Source of the DNA: Thermoproteota archaeon
GTDB taxonomy: Archaea; Korarchaeota; Korarchaeia; Korarchaeales; Korarchaeaceae
Direction of reading: 5' to 3'
Length of the DNA: 15,686 bases
Assembly (NCBI GenBank): GCA_015521385.1
Contig: WAOH01000165.1
Span: 1-15,686 of the forward strand
Positions 7,361 to 13,895 of this stretch are shown one piece after another. Each line of letters begins with the position of its first letter. Position 1 is the first letter of the stretch. The notes beneath the pieces are model-generated. The model did no database searches. It saw nothing but the letters and a program-made list of their open reading frames with translations, and was not told where the DNA came from. The position numbers and the translations under genes are program-made.

Positions 7361-7741
7361 ATGAGTACCGTGATACAGGCGCTCTTCGAAACGGTGAGGA
7401 CCCTGTCCCTAGCTGGGGAGTACCTCCCCGAGGACAGGCTCTCCTCGATAGTGGATCTCATGGCCAGAACCTACGTGGAAGAGCTCCCTATCACCGATAA
7501 GACCTCCTTCTTGGAGAGCTTCGAGCTGGTTAAGAGCGCCATGCTGGCGAAACCGCCCACGGACGAGGATGAAGATATAGTTAGGCTCGCGACGTACAAC
7601 CTGAGACAGATGGAGGAGAAGCTCGAATTGGATCAGGACAAGCTCAGGGAAGCCTTCCTAAGGAGGATAGAGGAGGATCTGGGGAAAAACCTAGCTAACT
7701 TGGTGATCCTATTCGAGAGATCTATAAGGGCCTTGGGCTAA
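7361..7741 (+). CDS. Small helical hypothetical protein (126 aa)
   Basis: I do not recognise a family. The 126-residue sequence is rich in Glu, Leu, Arg and Asp, has no transmembrane segment or signal peptide, and looks all-helical. A hydrophobic N-terminal third is followed by an acidic loop KPPTDEDEDIV (about 64-74) and two long amphipathic helices (about 75-126) of the kind used for dimerisation or protein-protein contacts. It is its own transcription unit, divergent from hisD with a 77-bp gap and probably leaderless. Codon usage resembles the neighbours. Its last 33 bp overlap the gamma-CA-like gene on the other strand. A real gene is likely because the reading frame is full, the promoter spacing is good and no better ORF covers the region. 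Confidence 0.75.
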   Translation: MSTVIQALFETVRTLSLAGEYLPEDRLSSIVDLMARTYVEELPITDKTSFLESFELVKSAMLAKPPTDEDEDIVRLATYNLRQMEEKLELDQDKLREAFLRRIEEDLGKNLANLVILFERSIRALG

Positions 7742-8251
7742 CTTCTCGAACATCTCCCTGTAGATCTTGGCCTTCTCTATGACTATCTCCCTCTCCCTCC
7801 TGAACTTCCTTATCTCATCCTCGCTCAGCTCCCTGACCACCTTGGCCGGTACGCCGAGCACGAGGGTGGCCGGGGGTACCTCCTTCCCTGGAGGAACGAG
7901 GGCCCCCGCACCTACCACGGCGGCCTCCCCGACGACCGCGCCGTCCAGCACTCTCGCGCCTATCCCGACGACCGCGTCTTCCAGCACCTTAGCCCCGTGA
8001 ACCACCGCCGAATGGGATATCAGGGCCCTCCTGATCTCCACAGGATGGCCTGCCGGGGCTTCAATCAGACAGAGCTCGAGTATCCCGGTCTCAGGGCCGA
8101 TGACCACGGAGTCATCGTCGCCCCTCACTACACTACCGAAGTATACGGCGCTGTCCTCGAGCAAGGTTACGTCCCCGGCCACTCGCGCGCCGGGATCAAC
8201 GAACGCCGTCTCGTTAATTGAGGGCCTCTTACCCCTGAAAGGGACTATCAT
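7709..8251 (-). CDS. Gamma-carbonic-anhydrase-like hexapeptide-repeat protein
   Basis: A left-handed beta-helix protein of the gamma-CA/YrdA/PaaY group, normally a trimer with metal sites between subunits. The start (FRGKRPSINETAFVDPGARV), YFGSVVRGD (37-45), the hexapeptide repeats (about 73-137), GVPAKVVREL (about 133-142) and the C-terminal helix are all typical, and 180 residues is the normal length. The two later zinc histidines are kept, H80 and H85 (ISHSAVVHG). The first histidine position (normally VIH) is E64 (CLIEAP), and the conserved NIQDN-like stretch is replaced by GILEL, so classical carbonic anhydrase activity is doubtful. ATG has GGTGAGGGGAG in front. It begins 11 nt after the stop of the CoA-transferase gene, implying one mRNA. 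The 3' end overlaps the 126-residue gene by 33 bp. Confidence 0.9.
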   Translation of the reverse strand: MIVPFRGKRPSINETAFVDPGARVAGDVTLLEDSAVYFGSVVRGDDDSVVIGPETGILELCLIEAPAGHPVEIRRALISHSAVVHGAKVLEDAVVGIGARVLDGAVVGEAAVVGAGALVPPGKEVPPATLVLGVPAKVVRELSEDEIRKFRREREIVIEKAKIYREMFEKLAQGPYRSLE

Positions 8252-8262
8252 CTCCCCTCACC

Positions 8263-9759
8263 TCACCCCGCGCGCATGTCCCCGCGCTCCCGATACCTCA
8301 TGTGCCAGGACAGGGCTTCCCTGTGCAGTACGGGCATGTGACCCCCAACCTCCCTGATCGCCCTCTCGAAGTACTCTAGGAGCTGATCTCTATAATCCGG
8401 ATGTGCGCAGTTCTCTATGATCTCTCTAGCTCTCTCCCTGGGAGACTTCCCCCTAAGATCGCACACTCCCTGTTCGGTCACGACAACATCGACATCGTGA
8501 TCTATGTGATCGACGTGGCTCACCATGGGGACGATGCAGCTGATCCTCCCATCCTTCCTAGTGGAGGGTGTTATGAATATGCTCATGTAAGCGGCCCTGG
8601 CGAAGTCCCCAGATCCTCCTATCCCGTTTATCACGTGCGTACCCATGATGTGGGTGCTGTTAACGAATCCGTAGATGTCCACCTCCACGGCCGTGTTCAT
8701 CGCTATGACCCCCAGCCTCCTGATCACCTCCCAATCATTGGTGACGGATTGAGGCCTCAAGACGGTCCTCTCCCTGAAATCTCTCAAGTTGGAGAAGAAG
8801 AATTCCCTGCCCTTGGGTGAGAGCATCAGGGAAGTTGCAGAAATGTACTCCATCTCGCCAGCAGCCATCATCTTGTAGAACGAGTCCTGAGCCACCTCAG
8901 TCCAAGCTCTGAGGCCCCTTATCCCGGCTTCCGCTAGGGCGGACATGACGGCATCTTGCACGGTGCCCACGCCGGACTCTATCGGTAGCATCCTCTCCGG
9001 GACGCGCCCCTCATCGATCTCCCTCTCCAAGAAGCCAAGGAGGTTGTCGGCTATTCTCCTCTCCACGGGACCTGGCTCCCCGACATCCCCTCCTCTGTCA
9101 TGTCCGTGGGACTCCACTATGGCCGCTATCTTCCCCTCGGGTACAGAGAGCCTGTCCTTCCCTATCCTGTCGCTCACATCCCTCACCGGTATGGGTTCTC
9201 GGTTCGGTGGAACTCCTGGGGAGTATATGTCGTGCACGCCGATCAGCTCTTCGGGAATATCCGGGTTCACTTCCACTATGACCTCCCTCGCCTCGGAGAC
9301 GAACGCGTCCACAGCTCCCACGCTCATCGACGGTACGATCCCCTTCTCATCCACGTAAACGGCCTCTATCACTGCTAGATCCAATGATCCTATCTTCGAG
9401 CTGAGGAAACCAGATCTCAGGTACTGAGGCCACTCCCCCAGATGAAAGTCGTAGAACTCTACCTCGCCCGAGTTTATGAGCTCCCTCATCACTGGGCTAT
9501 ACTGATAAGGGTATCTCCTCTCCACGAGGTTTCTCTCCCCCAGTATCTGATCCACTTGGTAGGCGGAGGCCCCTGTAAGTAGTGCGATCCTTGTGGAAAG
9601 CCTCCCCTCATCGTAAAGCTCGGCTATCGTCTTTGGGATGATCTTGGGGTATCCCGAGGAGCCGAACCCGCTTATACCGATGCTCACCTTCCTCCTGCCG
9701 GACAGAACCTTTAGAACAGCACTCTCAGGATCAGTAACTAAGTGATTGAGTCCCCTCAC
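8263..9759 (-). CDS. Acetyl-CoA hydrolase / CoA-transferase family protein
   Basis: A family I CoA-transferase of the acetyl-CoA hydrolase (Ach1)/succinyl-CoA:acetate CoA-transferase type, which moves CoA between carboxylic acids through a glutamyl-CoA intermediate. Numbering from the GTG chosen here, ISGFGSSGYPKIIPK lies at about 29-43, GVGTVQDAV at about 263-271, the predicted catalytic glutamate is E288 in WTEVAQDS, and NGIGGSGDF at about 378-386 is the CoA/oxyanion loop. HVDHIDHDVDVVVTEQGVCD closes the core. I prefer the GTG at 9759 (498 residues) because GGAGG is 5-6 nt upstream and a TATA-like box at 9801-9810 would start transcription near 9780. The longer reading from TTG 9840 adds 27 residues with no family resemblance. 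The physiological acid is unknown; with the next gene it suggests short-chain acyl-CoA metabolism. Confidence 0.92.
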   Translation of the reverse strand: MRGLNHLVTDPESAVLKVLSGRRKVSIGISGFGSSGYPKIIPKTIAELYDEGRLSTRIALLTGASAYQVDQILGERNLVERRYPYQYSPVMRELINSGEVEFYDFHLGEWPQYLRSGFLSSKIGSLDLAVIEAVYVDEKGIVPSMSVGAVDAFVSEAREVIVEVNPDIPEELIGVHDIYSPGVPPNREPIPVRDVSDRIGKDRLSVPEGKIAAIVESHGHDRGGDVGEPGPVERRIADNLLGFLEREIDEGRVPERMLPIESGVGTVQDAVMSALAEAGIRGLRAWTEVAQDSFYKMMAAGEMEYISATSLMLSPKGREFFFSNLRDFRERTVLRPQSVTNDWEVIRRLGVIAMNTAVEVDIYGFVNSTHIMGTHVINGIGGSGDFARAAYMSIFITPSTRKDGRISCIVPMVSHVDHIDHDVDVVVTEQGVCDLRGKSPRERAREIIENCAHPDYRDQLLEYFERAIREVGGHMPVLHREALSWHMRYRERGDMRAG

Positions 9760-9800
9760 CCTTCCCTCCAGCGTTTCAATCCCCCAGCGAAAGCGAGGGA

Positions 9801-9810
9801 GATAAAGAAA
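9801..9810 (-). promoter_or_regulatory. Probable promoter of the CoA-transferase gene
   Basis: The minus strand reads TTTCTTTATC inside a longer AT-rich run. Transcription would start about 25 nt downstream (near 9780), giving a leader of about 20 nt carrying GGAGG before the GTG at 9759. This placement argues against the more upstream TTG at 9840. Confidence 0.5.
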
Positions 9811-9843
9811 AACCCGCCTCTGGCTAGGCCATGTAGTCAAGAA

Positions 9844-9879
9844 TAACTTAGCAATGTTTATTAACTAAGCTATGTTAAA
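9844..9879 (+). promoter_or_regulatory. Tandem palindromic operator-like repeats in the ABC operon promoter
   Basis: Two head-to-tail 18-bp units, TAACTTAGCAATGTTTAT (9844-9861) and TAACTAAGCTATGTTAAA (9862-9879), match at 14 of 18 positions. Each contains a 14-bp imperfect palindrome of the form AAC-N8-GTT; the second has a perfect central AGCT. Together they cover the likely TATA box (TTTATTAA, about 9857-9864), and the ABC ATPase ATG follows at 9903. A dimeric regulator binding both sites side by side is the natural reading. The gap to the divergent CoA-transferase promoter is only about 35 bp, so both genes could be affected. Confidence 0.6.
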
Positions 9880-9902
9880 CTTTGTGACGAAGGTGCCCTC
9901 CA

Positions 9903-10601
9903 ATGCAGGAAGATACGGTCTATGAGCTGGTGGATGTCCGTAAGAGGTACGGAACTAGGAGGAACTATGTGGAGGCGCTGAGGGGTATCTCCCTAGTGGT
10001 TCGAAAGGGTGAGTTCGTCGCCGTGATGGGTCCATCGGGCAGCGGAAAGACGACCCTGCTGAGCATACTGGGCTTGCTCACGAAACCCACCTCGGGAACC
10101 GTGAGGATATTCGGCAAGGATGTGATGAGGCTCACGGATAAGCAGGCCACCTTCCTTAGGAGGAGGACGATAGGCTTCATATTCCAGACGTTCAATCTGG
10201 TCCCGTGGCTCACCGCCTACGAGAACGTGGAACTGGCCTTGGCCATAGGGGAGTACAACGGTAACCGCCGGAGAAAGATAATGGAACTCCTCTCTGCTGT
10301 GGGTCTAGAGCACAGGGCCAATCACAGGCCAACCGAGCTTTCCGGTGGGGAACAGCAGAGAGTGGCGATAGCGAGGGCTCTAGCAAACGATCCTATAGTC
10401 ATACTCGCTGACGAGCCCACCGGTAACTTGGATACGGCCTCCGGATTGCAGGTAATGAGCATCCTGAGGTCTTTGGTTGAGGAGGGCCGAACGGTCGTGA
10501 TGGTCACCCACGACCAGAAGATGGCCGAAATGGCCGATCGCATCGTGAAGATAAGGGATGGTAAAATATTGGGAGAGGTGATACCGGATGTCAAGGCGTA
10601 G
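9903..10601 (+). CDS. MacB/LolD-type ABC transporter ATP-binding protein
   Basis: The ATPase subunit of a MacB-type exporter or mechanotransmission complex. All motifs are intact: Walker A GPSGSGKTT (about 43-51), Q-loop FIFQTFNLV (about 93-101), signature LSGGEQQR, Walker B VILADEPTGNLD and the H-loop VMVTHD. The length (232) and the N-terminal pattern VYELVDVRKRYG...VEALRGISL are standard for this group. The ATG at 9903 has AGGTG 8 nt upstream. It is the first gene of a three-gene operon with the COG1361-like surface protein and the FtsX-type permease, and overlaps the next gene by 14 bp. Substrate is unknown; archaeal systems of this layout are usually annotated only as putative antimicrobial or lipoprotein exporters. 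Confidence 0.96.
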   Translation: MQEDTVYELVDVRKRYGTRRNYVEALRGISLVVRKGEFVAVMGPSGSGKTTLLSILGLLTKPTSGTVRIFGKDVMRLTDKQATFLRRRTIGFIFQTFNLVPWLTAYENVELALAIGEYNGNRRRKIMELLSAVGLEHRANHRPTELSGGEQQRVAIARALANDPIVILADEPTGNLDTASGLQVMSILRSLVEEGRTVVMVTHDQKMAEMADRIVKIRDGKILGEVIPDVKA

Positions 10602-12189
10602 TATTGAAGGAGCCATTCTCATCCTCCTTTTGATTCCCTTGCTGCCCCTGTCGGCCATCAAGGGCCATGTGACCTTGGTGGATTACGGATGGGGAACCCA
10701 GCAGGAGGCGCTGATAGTCCACTCGGGAGATGGAGTGGTCCCCCTGACAGCGATATTCCAGGTCTCCGTAGAGGAAAATCGCACTCTGAGGCCATTGGAG
10801 GCTGTACTGAAGATACCTTCGCCGCTCAGGAATCCCAATGGGGGTAACGTTGAGAGGCTAATTCCTGGAATACAGCTTGGCAGGGACAGGTTCGAGGACG
10901 GGGAGGGATTCGCACTCACCTTCAGCGTGGAAATCCCGACGAAGACCCCTCCCGGATGGTACGACTTCGAGGTGAACCTCAGCTATGAGATACTCGATGA
11001 GGACGGAGATGTGGTGAAGAGCGGTGCCAATCAATTCACCTTCAGCTTGGAAGTGAAGGGGAGGTCCTCAGTTGACTTCACCCTCAGCGGGAAGGTGGTC
11101 AAGGGGGAAGCCTCCACGCTATACCTCATCCTGAGGAATGTCGGGAAGGAGGACGCTCACATAACCTCAATACAGATAAGCGCCTCACTGATCAGGATAC
11201 TGAACCCCTCCATAAGCGGGGGCGCGCTGCTTACTCCCGGGGCCTCGGTCAGGTACGACATAGGGGCCTACGCAGATGAGAATTTGGACCAGGATACGGA
11301 CAAAGTGGCTGTCTTGGTGCACTACACCAGCGGAGGGAAGGACTACAGCGTATCCAAGGTCTTCACCGTCCAACTAGTTGAAAAGAACGAGGAAGAGGAG
11401 GAAGCATCCCCCAGCCTGATCGTGCTCTCGGATAAGCACATGCTCTACGCAGGCATACCCAACGATGTCAACCTGGTCGTGAAGAACGTGGGGGATGAGA
11501 CGGCTAGAAAGGTGAAGCTCCAGCTCTCATCCCAGACGATTACTGTACTGGGCCCCACCCTCTTCGATCTGGGTGACATGACCCCTGGCGACTCTAGGAG
11601 CATAAAGCTGAGCCTCCTACCGTCAGAGGACAGTAAATCCTACAGGCTCAGTCTCTCGTTCACCTACACGGAGAAGGAAGACGACGAGGACGTGACCAAG
11701 CAGCTCAGCACCGAGGTAGGGTTTGGGAGGATAGAGGAAGCTAGGGTGGTCATCTCCTCACTGGAGGCCAGCTACAGCAAGGGCAAGCTGAGGATCAGGG
11801 GCAATCTGGCGAATGTGGGTAATAGGCAGGCCGACAACATCAATGTGACCATAGAATCGGGAGTCTGCGTGGGTACGTCCACCTACCTAGGGGAGTTAGA
11901 TGAGGGAGAGAGCACGGGCTTCGCCCTATCGTGCCAGGTATCGGAGGATAAGCTCCCACCCAAGATAGGCGTAGTTGTGAAGTACCTCGCTTCGCCAGAG
12001 AACTGGAAGGAGGCTAGGAGGGAGGTCTCGGTCGAAGGCCCCCAGCCAACAGAGCAACCATCTAAGACAGCAGTTAACATGACGGATCCGCGTTATGCGG
12101 TGGTTTGGGCCGTGGCTGGCTTGGTAATAGGGCTGGTTGTGGGTAAGGTGGTATTCGGCAGGAGGTCTGAGGAGGTTGAAGTCCCGTGA
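10588..12189 (+). CDS. Secreted, membrane-anchored COG1361-like protein with Ig-like repeats
   Basis: A surface protein resembling the COG1361 (S-layer-like, CARDB/NEW3-type beta-sandwich) proteins often found beside archaeal MacB exporters. Residues 1-25 form a signal peptide (RR, then a leucine-rich core). Three beta-sandwich units each carry an NVG turn: RNVGKEDA (about 183), KNVGDETA (about 299) and ANVGNRQA (about 408). An acidic linker NEEEEEAS (267-274) separates two of them. A Pro/Thr/Gln stretch (about 484-495) leads to one transmembrane helix (about 503-524) with a short charged cytoplasmic tail. Two cysteines, C427 and C449, could form a disulfide in the last domain. The ATG has a near-perfect GAGGTGAT site at about 10575-10582, inside the ATPase gene, and overlaps it by 14 bp. 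It may gate, dock or collect substrate outside the cell for the exporter; this is inference from context. Confidence 0.85.
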   Translation: MSRRSIEGAILILLLIPLLPLSAIKGHVTLVDYGWGTQQEALIVHSGDGVVPLTAIFQVSVEENRTLRPLEAVLKIPSPLRNPNGGNVERLIPGIQLGRDRFEDGEGFALTFSVEIPTKTPPGWYDFEVNLSYEILDEDGDVVKSGANQFTFSLEVKGRSSVDFTLSGKVVKGEASTLYLILRNVGKEDAHITSIQISASLIRILNPSISGGALLTPGASVRYDIGAYADENLDQDTDKVAVLVHYTSGGKDYSVSKVFTVQLVEKNEEEEEASPSLIVLSDKHMLYAGIPNDVNLVVKNVGDETARKVKLQLSSQTITVLGPTLFDLGDMTPGDSRSIKLSLLPSEDSKSYRLSLSFTYTEKEDDEDVTKQLSTEVGFGRIEEARVVISSLEASYSKGKLRIRGNLANVGNRQADNINVTIESGVCVGTSTYLGELDEGESTGFALSCQVSEDKLPPKIGVVVKYLASPENWKEARREVSVEGPQPTEQPSKTAVNMTDPRYAVVWAVAGLVIGLVVGKVVFGRRSEEVEVP

Positions 12190-13381
12190 CATTGTGAAGT
12201 TCTCCTACAAGGCCATGATGAGCAGGAGGAAGAGAGCAGCGCTCACCCTACTGGGGATATTCCTGGGAGTCCTGACCCTGACAGCAGTGATATCGTTCGC
12301 CACCGGGTATGGCTTGGCTCTCAAGGACATATTCAAAGGCAGCAGCATGAGACTGATCTACCTCTCGGCTCGGGAGAAGATGTTCGACGACTTGGATGTC
12401 AGCAAGATAGAGGGGATGGAGGGAGTGGAGGCCGTAATGCCCTTGATAAGGATCCCGATGAACCTCACAATCTTCGGGAAGAGCAAGACCTACGTGGTTA
12501 TGGGCGTCGATATGAACTACGTCGAGGATGTCTTCCCCGACATAGAGCTCCTGTACGGAGACTGGCCACCTAACCCGAAGGAGGAGGCCGTGGTACTGGG
12601 ATACAAACTGGTGAACGAACTACCACCGGACGAGATCGAGGGACTGATCGGACTCAATGTGAAGGTTTCCTACGACGATATCCTCACGACTAGGCCTAGG
12701 ATATACGGGATCGCCGCGCCGTACGGGACATCCATAATAGCGGATGTCGACAGGTCCATACTGGCCCCCATAGATTACGCCATGAAGCTTTACGTCAAGC
12801 TGATGGGTCAGAGAAGCTACACCATATTGGCGATAATAGCCGAGGATGTCGAGAGCGTGGACAAGGTTGTAGATCAGCTTAGCGAGGAATACGGAGACAC
12901 CGCCTTCCCGATAGCCATGAAAGACATTCAGAAGCAGCTTGATACCGTAGTTAACATGTCCCTGCTCGTCTTGGGGGCGATAGCTGCCATGACCATAGTC
13001 GTCGCATCCATAGGGATAATGAACGCAATGTACACCGCGGTGACCGAGCGTACTAGGATAATAGGGGTGATGAGGGCGATGGGTGCCTCTCAGAGGGACG
13101 TAGCCATCTCCTTCCTCTTCGAAGGGATCCTCATGAGCAGCATCGCCATAATATCGGGCATGCTCTTGGGATATGGAGCATCGCTACTCCTAGCGGCCAT
13201 AATGGGTCCCGGAGAGGTGGGGGGACCCCACGCCACATCCTTCGTCGTAACCCCCACATTACTGCCTGAGCACGCGATGGCCATAGCTGGCGTGACCCTC
13301 TTCATAACCATACTGGGAGCGCTACCACCTGCTTTGCAGGCGGCGAGGCTGGAACCCGCCAAGGCACTCAGATTCGAATGA
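12176..13381 (+). CDS. FtsX/MacB-type ABC transporter permease
   Basis: The membrane subunit of the MacB-type system, with four helices and a large extracytoplasmic domain. TM1 (LTLLGIFLGVLTLTAVISF) follows a basic N-terminus, the MacB periplasmic-core-like domain spans roughly residues 45-255, TM2 starts near MSLLVLGAIAAMTIVVASIG, and the FtsX signature TERTRIIGVMRAMGAS leads to TM3 and TM4, ending in the family tail AARLEPAKALRFE. I chose the TTG at 12176 (401 residues): AGGAGGT sits 9 nt upstream, homologues begin close to here, and it gives the same 14-bp overlap seen at the previous junction. An in-frame TTG at 12137 would add 13 residues read entirely inside the upstream gene. The stop TGA abuts the stop of the opposite gene, forming TGATCA. 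Confidence 0.94.
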   Translation: MKSRDIVKFSYKAMMSRRKRAALTLLGIFLGVLTLTAVISFATGYGLALKDIFKGSSMRLIYLSAREKMFDDLDVSKIEGMEGVEAVMPLIRIPMNLTIFGKSKTYVVMGVDMNYVEDVFPDIELLYGDWPPNPKEEAVVLGYKLVNELPPDEIEGLIGLNVKVSYDDILTTRPRIYGIAAPYGTSIIADVDRSILAPIDYAMKLYVKLMGQRSYTILAIIAEDVESVDKVVDQLSEEYGDTAFPIAMKDIQKQLDTVVNMSLLVLGAIAAMTIVVASIGIMNAMYTAVTERTRIIGVMRAMGASQRDVAISFLFEGILMSSIAIISGMLLGYGASLLLAAIMGPGEVGGPHATSFVVTPTLLPEHAMAIAGVTLFITILGALPPALQAARLEPAKALRFE

Positions 13382-13750
13382 TCACACCGACCCCACCATT
13401 TTCTTACTCATCGACTCGGCCCAGAAGTATATCCTCTCAGCTAGATCTAGGGTAGCGTCCAGAAATCTATCATCCACGACCATCGCACCGAGCTTGTCGG
13501 ACGTTATGAGGCCGAACCTGAACTCGAATTCCTCGAGCTCCGGTTCCCCCACGGAAGGTCTGTAGGCATGGGGAGTTGTGAGATAGAGCCTCAGGACGTT
13601 TTCATGATCAGCCTCTATCCCCAGCTTGCTGAGTCCCGCCCTAAAAGAATGTATCATGGATTCCCTGATGAGCGTTAAGTACCTCTTCACCTCCGAGCGC
13701 TCCTTCTTGGCCTTCTCCAAGAGCTCCTTTGCCACCTCAAGGTCGCCCAA
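13382..13750 (-). CDS. Small hypothetical protein downstream of tRNA-Lys (122 aa)
   Basis: I do not recognise a family. The protein is soluble and mixed, with a highly charged N-terminal helix (AKELLEKAKKERSEVKRYL), a middle part with LYLTTPHAYRPSVGEPELEEFEFRFGLIT and a C-terminal helix (DATLDLAERIYFWAESMSKK). The open frame runs back into the tRNA gene, so the usual longest-ORF start (13825) lies inside tRNA-Lys and cannot be right. I chose the TTG at 13750 because GGTGATCC at 13753-13760 is a near-perfect match to the 16S tail. A GTG at 13759 or 13735 is possible. It lies 14 nt after the tRNA CCA end and has no separate promoter, so tRNA and mRNA are probably made as one transcript. Its stop abuts that of the permease gene. 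Confidence 0.72.
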   Translation of the reverse strand: MGDLEVAKELLEKAKKERSEVKRYLTLIRESMIHSFRAGLSKLGIEADHENVLRLYLTTPHAYRPSVGEPELEEFEFRFGLITSDKLGAMVVDDRFLDATLDLAERIYFWAESMSKKMVGSV

Positions 13751-13762
13751 TTGGATCACCCC

Positions 13763-13841
<79 letters not shown>

Positions 13842-13864
13842 GGATGGATTGTAAGGTGCTCCCC

Positions 13865-13876
13865 TAGATAAATCTT
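13865..13876 (-). promoter_or_regulatory. tRNA-Lys promoter (TATA box)
   Basis: The minus strand reads AAGATTTATCTA, centred about 29 nt upstream of the tRNA 5' end, so transcription would begin at or within a few nt of the mature tRNA. It probably also drives the small ORF downstream of the tRNA. Confidence 0.65.
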
Positions 13877-13895
13877 ATCCCGCCTTAGATGCGAC

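Noticed and set aside
8945..9358. 137-codon plus-strand ORF opposite the CoA-transferase gene
   Set aside because: It is rich in Ser, Pro and Thr, as expected for the antisense of a conserved gene, has no ribosome binding site, and the minus strand encodes intact family motifs throughout.
9760..9840. 27-residue extension of the CoA-transferase from a TTG at 9840
   Set aside because: It lies upstream of the likely TATA box at 9801-9810, shows no family resemblance, and the GTG at 9759 has a good GGAGG site.
10380..10661. 93-codon minus-strand ORF across the ATPase/surface-protein junction
   Set aside because: It is antisense to Walker B and the H-loop of a clearly functional ATPase gene and has no start signals.
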